Below the pieces are notes generated by a model that saw only the letters and a program-made list of their open reading frames with translations, did not search any database and had not been told where the DNA came from. A stretch of 64,000 nt of DNA from an uncultured Coriobacteriaceae bacterium (GTDB taxonomy: Bacteria; Actinomycetota; Coriobacteriia; Coriobacteriales; Coriobacteriaceae). Positions within the stretch are counted from its first letter, which is position 1, and each line of letters begins with the position of its first letter. The translations under genes were made by a program, and so were the position numbers. The DNA lies in the NCBI GenBank assembly GCA_944319885.1, contig CALUFC010000005.1, forward strand, positions 33,625 to 97,624, read 5' to 3'. Shown here in pieces: positions 46,721 through 55,307 of this stretch.

Positions 46721-48625
46721 CTACGCGCGCTCCTCGAGCACGCCTGAGCGGTAGGCATCCAACAGCATGCGCAGGTCGGATATCTGGTCGCGTATCTCGG
46801 TGCCGGTGTCGGTATCGCTCACCATGATGCGGCGATCCGAGGTGGCAAAGCGAAACGTCTCGCTATGGATGTCTGCGTTGCGGGCCAGCGCCTCGTCGAT
46901 GCTCTTGAACGCCTCATGCGCTTTTAGGCGCATCCCGCGCGAGCTGGAGATGAGGGTGTAGCCGGCGATGCCCGTGGTGGGATGGTAGGCGCGGCAGAAT
47001 CCTCCATCGATCACGAGGAGCTTTCCGTTTGCGCGGATGGGCTTCTCGCCGCTCGTTGTCTTGACGGGCGTGTGCCCGTTGATGATGTGGCCGCGCTCGG
47101 GCGAAATGCCAAACTCGCGGAGCACCGCATCGCAGGGGCCCTCCTCGCGGGTAAGGGTGAAATACGCGTCCATGGGTTCGCGCCAGGTACTGCGGTCGTC
47201 GATATAGGCGCGCTCGAACGTCTTTACCACGCGCCCGGACGCAGGCGATTTGCAGCCGCACCACAGATACCACATCCAGTCGAGCGCCTCTTGGTCGCCC
47301 GCGCGCCAGGCACGGCGCGCGATGCGATCGCAGAAATCGAGGTAGTCGCGGCCAGAGCGCCATGTGCCGAGGCAGTTCATGCTCGAGAAGGTGCCATCGG
47401 CGTTCATGGGGATGCAGCCGTGGAAGAGCAGGTTGTCGTTCGCAACGAGATACATCGCGCCGTGGCCATAGAGAAAGTCGACATGGCTCGCGAGGTGCCC
47501 GGACGAGGTGAACTCGCCCACAAGCTTATCGACGATGCCGCGCTCCGCCTCGTTGAGGGCGTAGGGGTCGCGCGCGTCGACGGTGGGGAAGTTGCATGTG
47601 ACGAGCGGGTAGGAGGTACTGCCGATCTTGACCGTTCCCTGGTTGAGGTCGAGCTTGTCGAGCAGCAGCCGGTCGCCCATATCGAACTCGGGATGCCGTG
47701 CGATAACCTGGCCTTCGAGCTTGAAGAGCAGTACGTTGACCGCCTTCATGAGCGGGGTGAGCGTGCCTTCGGCATAGTAGGTGCGATTGGCGAACGTGAG
47801 CAGCTCGCGCAACGAGATGCCGTAATCGTTCTCCAAGATCTCGTAGTTGCCGTAGCGGAGGTTGTTGCGCAGCACCGTCATGATGCAGGCGGGTTGGCCG
47901 ACAGCGGCGCCCATCCAGAGCAGGTCGTGATTGCCCCATTGGATGTCAAGGCGTTGATGCGTACACAGCGCGAGCCGGTCCATGATCTTCGCGGCCCCGC
48001 CGCCGCGATCGAAGATGTCGCCCACCAGATGGATGTGGTCGACGGCGAGCCGCTTGATAAGCTCGGCAAGCGAGGAGATGAAATCCTCGGCGGCATCGGT
48101 CTCCAGGATCGAGGCGATGATGCGCTCGTGGTACCGGACACGGTAGCTGTTCTCATCAGGATGGGTGTGCAACAGCTCGTCGATGATATAGGCGTAGGCA
48201 TGTGGGATCGCCTTGCGCACCTTGGAGCGCGTGTAACGGCTGGAAAGACGCCTCGTCACGGTGATGAGCTCGTTGAGCATGGTCTTATACCAGCTGGGGG
48301 AGTCTTCACGCGCCCGCCGCACGCGCTCGATCTTTTCGTGGGGGTAGTAGATGAGCGTGCAGAGGTCGGCCTTTTGCTGTTCGGTGAGGCGCTCGCCAAA
48401 GGTCTCATCGACATGCTCGCGCACCACGCCCGAACAGTTGTTGAGGATGTGCATGAACGCCTCGTACTCGCCATGCACATCGCTCATGAAGTGCTCGGTG
48501 CCCTTGGGCAGGTTGAGAATGGCCTGCAGGTTGATGATCTCGGTGAACACCGCCTGCTGCGTGGGAAATTGCTGGGAAAGCAGGGTGAGGTACTTGAGCG
48601 TCTGCTCGGATTGTTCGAATACCAT
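46721..48625 (-). CDS. fbp: class III fructose-1,6-bisphosphatase
   Basis: A 634-residue calcineurin-type metallophosphatase. It has SDVHGEY (about 52-58), GDIFDRGG (about 208) and WGNHD (about 230) as metal-binding blocks, with conserved HGCIPMNADG and HTPVKTTSGEKPIRANGKL. This class, common in Firmicutes and anaerobic actinobacteria, serves gluconeogenesis. GGAGGACG supports the ATG at 48625. Confidence 0.96.
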   Translation of the reverse strand: MVFEQSEQTLKYLTLLSQQFPTQQAVFTEIINLQAILNLPKGTEHFMSDVHGEYEAFMHILNNCSGVVREHVDETFGERLTEQQKADLCTLIYYPHEKIERVRRAREDSPSWYKTMLNELITVTRRLSSRYTRSKVRKAIPHAYAYIIDELLHTHPDENSYRVRYHERIIASILETDAAEDFISSLAELIKRLAVDHIHLVGDIFDRGGGAAKIMDRLALCTHQRLDIQWGNHDLLWMGAAVGQPACIMTVLRNNLRYGNYEILENDYGISLRELLTFANRTYYAEGTLTPLMKAVNVLLFKLEGQVIARHPEFDMGDRLLLDKLDLNQGTVKIGSTSYPLVTCNFPTVDARDPYALNEAERGIVDKLVGEFTSSGHLASHVDFLYGHGAMYLVANDNLLFHGCIPMNADGTFSSMNCLGTWRSGRDYLDFCDRIARRAWRAGDQEALDWMWYLWCGCKSPASGRVVKTFERAYIDDRSTWREPMDAYFTLTREEGPCDAVLREFGISPERGHIINGHTPVKTTSGEKPIRANGKLLVIDGGFCRAYHPTTGIAGYTLISSSRGMRLKAHEAFKSIDEALARNADIHSETFRFATSDRRIMVSDTDTGTEIRDQISDLRMLLDAYRSGVLEERA

Positions 48626-48795
48626 GGTCGTCCTCCGCGTATTCACTGGATTGTTTCAAGTATAGGTGAATAACTCGCGGGCGTTCGGTTTGCCTTGTGC
48701 AGAAGGGGGCGGAACGTGAGATAATGGCACGCGATTGCGAATGAATGGCCGGGTGCCCCAGAGGGGGTGCTCGCTCGTGAGGTGAAGGGATTGTC

Positions 48796-49683
48796 ATGGC
48801 GGATTACATCTTGGCCTGCGAGTCCACGGCAGACTATCCACGAGAGTTTTTCGAGGAGCGCTCCATCCTCTGGGCGCCGTTTCACTACAACGTCGACGGC
48901 GGCAGCTATCCGGATGATCTCTACACCTCGGTCACGCCCACGGCATTCTTCGACATGATGCGTTCTGGCAAGCAGCCCACCACCTCGCAGGTGGGCGTGG
49001 GCGACTACGTCGAACTGTGGGAGCCGGCCCTCAAGGAGGGCAAGGACGTGCTGCACCTCACGCTCTCGTCGGGCATCTCGGGCACTTACAATTCCGCGTG
49101 CGTCGCCGCCGAGCAGCTGCGCGCCAGCTATCCCGACCGCCGCATCACGGTGATCGACTCGCTCAACGCCTCTGCGGGCTTCGGGCTCATCATGGAGTAC
49201 CTTGCCGACATGCGCGATGAGGGCAAGACCTATGATGAGCTGCTCGCCTGGCTCGATGAGAATCTCCTCAAGGTGAACGCGTGGTTCTTCGTATCCGATC
49301 TCGAGTATCTCAAGCGCGGCGGTCGCGTCTCGGCCACGAGCGCGCTGCTCGCCAACGCCCTCAAGATCTGCCCCGTGCTCAACGTGGACTTCGAGGGCAA
49401 GCTTATTCCGCGCCAAAAGATTCGCACCGTGAAGAAGGCCATCGCCGAGCTCGTGCGCATGTTCGAGGCGCACGCGGACGGCGGCCGTGATTATGAGGGC
49501 AAGATTGCCATCTCGCAGAGCGAATGCATGGGCGAGGCGGAGGCCGTTGCCCGCGGCATCGAGGAGCTCTGCCCGCGCCTTAAGGGTAAGATCCGCATCA
49601 CGAATATCGGCACGGTTATCGGTGCGCATACGGGACCGGGTACGGTGGCGCTGTTCTTCGTGGGCGACAAGCGCGTCGACTAA
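48796..49683 (+). CDS. DegV-family fatty-acid-binding protein
   Basis: A 295-residue DegV protein: ILACESTADYPREFFEERSI, KQPTTSQVGVGDYVELWEPAL with the TSQ fatty-acid-binding motif, HLTLSSGISGTYNSA, and IGAHTGPGTVALFFVG near the C-terminus. Such proteins present acyl chains, for example to fatty-acid kinase; a FakA partner is not in this window. GAAGGG precedes the ATG. Confidence 0.93.
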   Translation: MADYILACESTADYPREFFEERSILWAPFHYNVDGGSYPDDLYTSVTPTAFFDMMRSGKQPTTSQVGVGDYVELWEPALKEGKDVLHLTLSSGISGTYNSACVAAEQLRASYPDRRITVIDSLNASAGFGLIMEYLADMRDEGKTYDELLAWLDENLLKVNAWFFVSDLEYLKRGGRVSATSALLANALKICPVLNVDFEGKLIPRQKIRTVKKAIAELVRMFEAHADGGRDYEGKIAISQSECMGEAEAVARGIEELCPRLKGKIRITNIGTVIGAHTGPGTVALFFVGDKRVD

Positions 49684-49716
49684 TCCCCGTCGCTCGTCAG
49701 GTAACAGGAGTCATCC

Positions 49717-49866
49717 ATGGTAGATATTCTTAGCGAGGTGCTCGGTCCCATCGCGCTCATGCTGGGCGTGGTCGCGGGGGCCGCCCTGCTCTATTTCCTC
49801 GTCTCGACCGTGAAGGCGAGGCTCGAGGCACGGCGGGCATCCCGTGGAGGCCATCATCGCCGCTAG
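49717..49866 (+). CDS. 49-residue single-pass membrane protein
   Basis: A short gene starting MVDILSEVLGPIALM, then one hydrophobic helix (GVVAGAALLYFLVSTV) and a basic tail (RLEARRASRGGHHRR). AGGAG precedes the ATG at a good distance. It lies 33 bases after degV and its TAG shares the palindrome CTAG with the stop of the opposing gene at 49863. The strong ribosome site and basic cytoplasmic tail support it being real. Function unknown. Confidence 0.7.
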   Translation: MVDILSEVLGPIALMLGVVAGAALLYFLVSTVKARLEARRASRGGHHRR

Positions 49867-50840
49867 CGCTGGGCTTTCTTGATCTTGGCGATATAGAATC
49901 CCTCGAAGAGCCGCGAGGGGCATACGGTGAGCGTGCCGGGAAGCTCGTTTTGCAGGCAGGGGATCGCGCCCGCTTCGACGGCGTCTGCGACGGCTTGCGC
50001 CGTTGCCGCGCGTGCGGGGGCGTCTTCGGGTACGGGTCCGGTGAGCGGTTCAAGCTCGCAGTCGCGATGGCGCTTGAGCGCCGCCAGCACCTGCCGCTCG
50101 TTTTCTTCCGGCAAGATCGAGCAGGTCGAGTAGACGAGCTTGCCGCCGGGCTTCAGCACGGTGAGCGCGCGGTCGAGCAGCGCCTGCTGGCTCTTTACCA
50201 CGCGCGTGAGCAGCTGGGCGGTCATGCGCGTGCGGGCCCGTTCATCGCCGGCGCGGTAGGTGCCCGTGCCCGTGCAGGGGGCGTCAAGCAGAATCTGATC
50301 GAACGAGAAGAACTCGTCGATGCGTCGCGCATCGATGCGCATGATATTTGCCGCGCGCACGCCGAGCTTGCGCAGGTTGTATTCGAGCTTGTCTGCGCGG
50401 GACGCTTTCATCTCGCAGGCCGTGATATGCGCGTGCGGCGCGAGCGCCGCCATCTCGGACGTCTTGCCGCCCGGTGCCGCGCACATATCGAGCACATCGG
50501 CGCCGTTGCGCGGAGCCAGCACGAGCGGCGGCAGCATCGAGGAGAGGCTTTGCAGGTAGATGCTGCCATCTTGGTAGATGGGAAGGTCCCAGAGCTTGCG
50601 TTCGCGTGCGTTGCTGAGCACAAGGGCGTCATCGTACCAGGCTACACGTCCAAACGAGATGCCCGCGTCATTGAGTGCCGCAGCAACCTCGTTGCAGGTG
50701 CTGCGCAGCGTGTTTGCGCGCAGGGTCACCGGACGCGATACGGCGGCTTCAAAGCCGGCGCGCACGGCCTCACGGGCAGGCTCCTCGAGGGGCGCCATGA
50801 AGCGCGTCAGGAGCTCGGGAAGCGCATGGTCTTGAGGCAT
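49863..50840 (-). CDS. RsmB/NOP2-family rRNA 5-methylcytosine methyltransferase
   Basis: A 325-residue SAM-dependent RNA methyltransferase. The SAM motif DMCAAPGGKT (118-127), the catalytic PC loop DAPCTGTG and the YSTCSI Cys motif are all present. There is no N-terminal NusB domain, so it is closer to the YebU/RsmF type than to RsmB proper. Start at 50840 follows AGGAGG; the long frame upstream is rejected. It targets cytosines in rRNA; the site cannot be told from sequence. Confidence 0.9.
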   Translation of the reverse strand: MPQDHALPELLTRFMAPLEEPAREAVRAGFEAAVSRPVTLRANTLRSTCNEVAAALNDAGISFGRVAWYDDALVLSNARERKLWDLPIYQDGSIYLQSLSSMLPPLVLAPRNGADVLDMCAAPGGKTSEMAALAPHAHITACEMKASRADKLEYNLRKLGVRAANIMRIDARRIDEFFSFDQILLDAPCTGTGTYRAGDERARTRMTAQLLTRVVKSQQALLDRALTVLKPGGKLVYSTCSILPEENERQVLAALKRHRDCELEPLTGPVPEDAPARAATAQAVADAVEAGAIPCLQNELPGTLTVCPSRLFEGFYIAKIKKAQR

Positions 50841-50850
50841 GCAGATCCTC

Positions 50851-51597
50851 CTACAGAACGATGCCGGCGACGATGAGCGCCACGCAGAGCGCACCGCAGA
50901 CGGCGTCGCGCAGCGCAAAGGGATAGCGGCGGTAGCTGCTCGCACGCGTGCGGAGGTAGAAGCCGCGCTGCTCTGCGGCAAGTGCGGTGGCGTCGGTTTT
51001 ACCCACGGAGGTTACGAGCAAGGGAATGCACACCGGCAGCATGAGGGAGAGCTTGCGGAACGGGTTTTTGGAGTCGAACTCGACCCCGCGGGCTGTCTGC
51101 GCTTCCATGATGGCGTTCATTTCCTGGGTGAACACGGGTACGAAGCGCAATGCCGTGGTAAACGTGAAGGCGTACTTGTAGGGGATGTGCAACTTCTCGA
51201 CGCATGCGTTGGCAAGATCGGTCGTCTTGGTCACGGTGAGCACGAGCACGAGCGGCAGCGCCACGCCAAGCAGCCTGAGGCAGGCTTTGGTGCCCGAGAC
51301 AAGCCCGTCGGTGGTGGCGAATAGAATCACCGGGTCGCCGTGCCGCACAAAGGCGAGCTGAAGCACGAGCATGAGCACGGCAATGGGGACGAGGACCTTG
51401 AGCAGCGAGAAGAGGCGCGTTGCAGTACCCGCGTAGACGCCGAGCAGCAGCGTGAGTAGCAGCAGCGCGATGAGTGCGGCATAGCCGTCTGACAAGATGG
51501 TGGCGATGATGATCGACGCGGCAAGCGCGAGCTTGGTCACCGGATTGAGACGATGCAGGATCGTGGTGCCGGGAACGTAGTCGATAACATTAAGCAT
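50851..51597 (-). CDS. ECF transporter T component, tryptophan-type operon
   Basis: A 248-residue membrane scaffold: VIDYVPGTTILHRLNPVTKLALA, five helices, and Arg-containing coupling regions (EAQTARGVEFDSKNP, AEQRGFYLRTRASSY). It overlaps the stop of the ATPase gene by eight bases. Last gene of the S-AA'-T operon 53950-50851. Confidence 0.9.
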   Translation of the reverse strand: MLNVIDYVPGTTILHRLNPVTKLALAASIIIATILSDGYAALIALLLLTLLLGVYAGTATRLFSLLKVLVPIAVLMLVLQLAFVRHGDPVILFATTDGLVSGTKACLRLLGVALPLVLVLTVTKTTDLANACVEKLHIPYKYAFTFTTALRFVPVFTQEMNAIMEAQTARGVEFDSKNPFRKLSLMLPVCIPLLVTSVGKTDATALAAEQRGFYLRTRASSYRRYPFALRDAVCGALCVALIVAGIVL

Positions 51598-53353
51598 GGC
51601 TGCCCTCCCTAACGTCTGCGCGGGCGAGGCGCGCCGTGGCGTCAACGATACCGGAGACCTCGGTGATGCCGGCATAGGCATCCGAGACGTCGCGTGCAAG
51701 CTGCGCCGCGAGCTCAACGACCTGCGGAGGCTTGACGCGGGCGCGCTTCATGAGCGCGGCGTCATTGAAGACCTCCGTCGTAGGCCCGGAGGCAAGGATG
51801 CAGCCATCGGCCATCACCACGAGGCGCTCGGCGAAATCGGAGACAACCTCCATGTCGTGGCAGACCATGATGACAGCGGAGCCCTGCTCGGCCATCTCGC
51901 GCACCGTCTCCATAACCGTCATGCACTCGCGGTAGTCGAGGCCGCTCGTTGGCTCATCGAGGATGACGACCTCGGGTTCGAGCACGACGACCGAGGCGAG
52001 GGCGATCATCTGGCGCTGGCCACGGGAGAGCGCGAACGGTGCCTCGTTGGCGGGAAGCCCGAAGCGGTCGATGACGCGTGCGGCGCGCTGTTGCGCTTCG
52101 CCACGGGGAACGCCGGCAAGTTCGAGGCCGAAGGCGACCTCTTCGAGCACGGTGTTCTTGCAGAGCTGATGGTCGGGGTTCTGGAAGAGCGTTGCCGTAT
52201 GGCGCGCGATCTGCGATACGGGTACATCGCGCGTATCGAGCCCGGCGACGGTGACCGAACCAGATGAGGGCTTGAGCAGGCCGTTCAGGAGCTTCGTCGC
52301 CGTGGTCTTGCCGGCGCCGTTTTGACCCACGATGCCCACCAGCTCGCCCGGGTAGACCGTCATCTCGAGGTTGTTGACCGAGGCGCCGCCGTCTGGATAG
52401 GAAAAGCAGACGCCGTGGAAGCGCACAACCGGCTGCGCATCCTTGGCATGCGGTCGCGCGGTGCGGGGCTCGGGGGAGGTGACGGGTTTGCTCGGGGTGG
52501 CGCCCGTCACGATCGAGGTGATGAGCTCTGCAGCCTCTTCGACGCTCAGGCATGGCTCTTGCGCCGTGCAAAGGCCCTTGGCCGTTAGGCTGTTGGAGAT
52601 CCGTGCCACGCGCGGGCTGTCGACGCCGATAGCCCGCAGCTCGGTAGCATGGCCAAACACCTCATGCGGCGTGCCCTCGAGCGCAATCGAGCCCTCGTTC
52701 ATGACCACGAGACGGTTGCAAAACTCCGAGAGCAGCGCCACCTTCTGCTCGATGACCACGACGGTGATGCCCTCATGCTCGTTGAGATCGCGCAGCACGT
52801 CGAAGACCATGCGCGAGCTCACGGGATCGAGCGCGGCGGTGGGCTCATCGAGTACGAGCACGCCGGGGGCGAGCGCGAGAATCGCCGCGATAGCGACCTT
52901 CTGCTTTTGCCCGCCCGAAAGCGTGGCGATCTCGCGATCGCGCAGGTCGGCGATGCCCACCGCATCGAGCGCGGCGGCGATGGTCGCTTCGATGCGCTCA
53001 TGCGCGACGCCGAAGTTCTCGAGGCCGAACAAGAGCTCGTCTTCGACAACCGAGGCGACCATCTGGGCGTCGATATCCTGGTTCACGCTGCCCACGATGC
53101 GCGAGATGTCGGTGAGCGTCATGTCGCAGGTATCGGTGCCGTCTACGATCGTCTCGCCGTAGAGCGATCCGGTGAAGTGGTGCGGAATCGCGCCGGATAG
53201 CACGGCGGCGAGCGTCGATTTGCCTGCGCCCGAGGGGCCGATGATGCCGGTGAACGAACCTGCGGGGATGCTCAGCGTGATGTTGCTCAGGGCATTTTGG
53301 GCGTCATGCCCGTATGCGAACGAGACATCGCGCATCTCGATGATGGGCTGCAT
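51590..53353 (-). CDS. fused double ECF ATPase, tryptophan-type operon
   Basis: A 587-residue protein with two ABC domains: GPSGAGKSTL (about 39-48) with LSGGQKQKVAIAAIL and LVLDEPTAALD, and GQNGAGKTT with the second domain. In the second domain the signature is LSRGQRQMIALASVV, with Arg at the third position instead of Gly, noted as an unusual C-loop. GAAAGG precedes the ATG. It is the second gene of the operon controlled by the Trp attenuator. Confidence 0.9.
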   Translation of the reverse strand: MQPIIEMRDVSFAYGHDAQNALSNITLSIPAGSFTGIIGPSGAGKSTLAAVLSGAIPHHFTGSLYGETIVDGTDTCDMTLTDISRIVGSVNQDIDAQMVASVVEDELLFGLENFGVAHERIEATIAAALDAVGIADLRDREIATLSGGQKQKVAIAAILALAPGVLVLDEPTAALDPVSSRMVFDVLRDLNEHEGITVVVIEQKVALLSEFCNRLVVMNEGSIALEGTPHEVFGHATELRAIGVDSPRVARISNSLTAKGLCTAQEPCLSVEEAAELITSIVTGATPSKPVTSPEPRTARPHAKDAQPVVRFHGVCFSYPDGGASVNNLEMTVYPGELVGIVGQNGAGKTTATKLLNGLLKPSSGSVTVAGLDTRDVPVSQIARHTATLFQNPDHQLCKNTVLEEVAFGLELAGVPRGEAQQRAARVIDRFGLPANEAPFALSRGQRQMIALASVVVLEPEVVILDEPTSGLDYRECMTVMETVREMAEQGSAVIMVCHDMEVVSDFAERLVVMADGCILASGPTTEVFNDAALMKRARVKPPQVVELAAQLARDVSDAYAGITEVSGIVDATARLARADVREGSHA

Positions 53354-53383
53354 GGGAACCTTTCGTGCCGCGCGCTGCGTGGA

Positions 53384-53950
53384 TTAGTCGGCGAGCTTGA
53401 GTGCGTGCTTGATGGGCAGATACAGGGCGCCTACGAGGATAGCATTGAATACCGCGGTGAGCGCAACGACGGGCAGCATGAGCGAGATGAGGCTCGTGTC
53501 GAACTGCATGAGCGCCATCTTGACGACCATGAAGATGGCGCCGGAAAGAAACGTCGTCACGAAGGTACCCACGGTGGGGATGATGGCCTTGGCATTGGTC
53601 TTCATACCGGCATTCACGATGAGCGCCATGACAACGGCGGCAATGCCCTCGGCCACAAAGTCGATGCCCGGGGAGGTGGTGGTGATCTGGATCACCGCTG
53701 CGGAGACGAGGCCGATGATGAGCGCTTGGCCGGCGTTGGGCCGCACGATGAGGATGGTGAGGCAAAACGCCGAGATGATGAACTCCGGTGCGATGGTGCC
53801 GGCGGAGATGGTGGAGATGGCCTTGCCAACGGTGAAGTTCAGGATGAAGCCGGCGGCGAGCAGCACGGCGAGCAGCACGAGCGCTTTGATATCGAGCTTG
53901 CCGCGGTCGACGGTGGATACGGTGCGGGGCTGGGTGGTGCTCTGGGACAT
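53384..53950 (-). CDS. ECF transporter S component, putative tryptophan importer
   Basis: A 188-residue membrane protein with about five to six helices (ALVLLAVLLAAGFILNFTVG, FIISAFCLTILIVRP, ALIIGLVSAAVIQITTTSP, VAEGIAAVVMALIVNAGM, VGTFVTTFLSGAIFMVVKM, LMLPVVALTAVFNAILVGALY). The compound is assigned from the attenuator directly upstream with three Trp codons, not from family similarity. AAAGG precedes the ATG. It leads the S-AA'-T gene set. Confidence 0.8.
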   Translation of the reverse strand: MSQSTTQPRTVSTVDRGKLDIKALVLLAVLLAAGFILNFTVGKAISTISAGTIAPEFIISAFCLTILIVRPNAGQALIIGLVSAAVIQITTTSPGIDFVAEGIAAVVMALIVNAGMKTNAKAIIPTVGTFVTTFLSGAIFMVVKMALMQFDTSLISLMLPVVALTAVFNAILVGALYLPIKHALKLAD

Positions 53951-54029
53951 GGTGATCAACCTTTCTGCGTTGTTGTGTGCGGGGTGTTCGAGGGGAGGCG
54001 CGTGGTGCGAACGGGCGGGGCGAGCTATG

Positions 54030-54061
54030 AAAAAAGGCCCCCGGTCAAACCGGGGGCCTTT
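54030..54061 (-). terminator. attenuator terminator before the ECF operon
   Basis: A 13-bp stem (AAAGGCCCCCGGT and its complement) with a three-base loop, followed by a T-tract on the minus strand. A competing antiterminator pairs 54099-54106 with 54041-54048 (CCGGTCAA with TTGACCGG). The upstream partner lies over the last codons of the leader peptide, so a ribosome stalled at the Trp codons would leave it free while one at the stop would cover it. Confidence 0.9.
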
Positions 54062-54092
54062 GCCGTGCCATAGCATGCAGGCGCGAATGGGC

Positions 54093-54164
54093 TCACCGTT
54101 GACCGGCCGAGTTCTCACCACGCCACCACCAGTTCATGAGGGAGTTGCTGCGTGCGTACATCAT
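54093..54164 (-). CDS. tryptophan attenuator leader peptide (WWW)
   Basis: A 23-codon frame: MMYARSNSLMN, then W-W-W (codons at 54123-54131), then RGENSAGQR and TGA. AAAGGAG lies eight bases before the first ATG. Its TGG run also pairs with the CCACCAG near its own ribosome site, the classical 1:2 structure. Together with the terminator at 54030-54061 it forms a complete ribosome-mediated attenuator. Confidence 0.9.
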   Translation of the reverse strand: MMYARSNSLMNWWWRGENSAGQR

Positions 54165-54221
54165 GCTGGTGGCTCCTTTCTTGTGTAACGTGACGATGCG
54201 GTCTTGCATCGCGTTGAGGGC

Positions 54222-54227
54222 ACTATA
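54222..54227 (-). promoter_or_regulatory. -10 box TATAGT for the Trp-attenuated operon
   Basis: TATAGT on the minus strand, 58 bases before the leader ATG. The 54165-54298 gap shows no other gene; no strong -35 is seen. Confidence 0.4.
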
Positions 54228-54298
54228 GCACAGCGGGAACCGTGCCGGGTGCGAGGAGGCCCGATGATGCCTGAAGATTGCGAGCGTGTTTCGGCACG

Positions 54299-55213
54299 TC
54301 ACGCAAGGTTCGAGAAATCGTCGATGATGATATCGAGGCAACTCGGCAGCACGCGCGCCCCGAACACGCCCGTGTTGGCGGAGATGACCTCGCCATCGAA
54401 CTGCATGCCGAGCGAGGGCGTGCAGGTGACTTTCACCTCTTTTGCCTTGAACATCTTGAATTGCGGGCGTCCGAGCCCCATGCCCTGCGGATCGAGGACG
54501 CCGGCGAGCACGGTGGGAAGCAGCTGCACGAGTGCCGCCGGTTCGATCACGGCGATGTCGATGAGGCCGTCATCCATGCGGCACCCGGGGAAGAGGTTGA
54601 TGTCGTTCTGGATCACCGATGTGTTGGCGACCATGCAGGAGATGCCGTCGATCTCGTCGATCTCGCCGTCGTGCTCGATGGTGAAATGCGATACATCGGG
54701 TTTGAGCGTCGAGAGGGCGGAGAGGAAGTAGGCGATCTCGCCGATTTCCTCCTTGGCCGGCGCGGCTTTCTCCATGATCGTGGCGTCGAAGCCGGAGCCT
54801 GCGATGATGATGAAACCGTGCCGCTTGAGCGAATCCGCCCCGTCTTTCCAAAACAGTTCGCCCATGTCGACCGATGCGGTGCGTCCCGTGCGGCACGCGC
54901 TCGCGAGGGCCGCGATCTCGGGTGCGTTGCCGATGTTGTTGAAAAACAGGTTGGCGGTTCCCGAGGGGAACACCAAGATGGGGACGTGGGTGTCGCGCAG
55001 GCAGTCGAGGAGGCTCGAGACCGTGCCGTCGCCGCCCGACACCACAACGCGGTCAAACGAGCGGACGTCGGCGACGACCTCGTTGTTGTTCACCGACGGG
55101 CCGAGGAAGCGCATGACGATTTCGTCGCCTGCGGCAGCAAGGGCATGGGCGAATGCGAAGATTTCGTCCGAGCGGGGGCCGGACACCGGATTGTGGATAA
55201 TGAGGCAACGCAT
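54299..55213 (-). CDS. diacylglycerol/lipid kinase, YegS/DgkB family
   Basis: A 304-residue lipid kinase: LIIHNPVSGPRSDEI at the start, GGDGT (60-64) as nucleotide-binding motif, and PSGTANLFFNNIG. A C-terminal beta domain follows. It phosphorylates diacylglycerol or a related lipid at the membrane. AGGAAA precedes the ATG. Upstream of, and not overlapping, the trp leader. Confidence 0.9.
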   Translation of the reverse strand: MRCLIIHNPVSGPRSDEIFAFAHALAAAGDEIVMRFLGPSVNNNEVVADVRSFDRVVVSGGDGTVSSLLDCLRDTHVPILVFPSGTANLFFNNIGNAPEIAALASACRTGRTASVDMGELFWKDGADSLKRHGFIIIAGSGFDATIMEKAAPAKEEIGEIAYFLSALSTLKPDVSHFTIEHDGEIDEIDGISCMVANTSVIQNDINLFPGCRMDDGLIDIAVIEPAALVQLLPTVLAGVLDPQGMGLGRPQFKMFKAKEVKVTCTPSLGMQFDGEVISANTGVFGARVLPSCLDIIIDDFSNLA

Positions 55214-55307
55214 GCCGCGGTTTCCTAATCGTGAGTTGGGAATGTATAGTTACGTTGTTGTATCCTACCCGCGTTCTCCCCGCGACAACCCTTGGTATCG
55301 GACGTGT

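Noticed and set aside
46982..48673. 563-codon open frame opposite fbp
   Set aside because: Shadow of fbp, rich in Val/Ala/Glu with no motifs.
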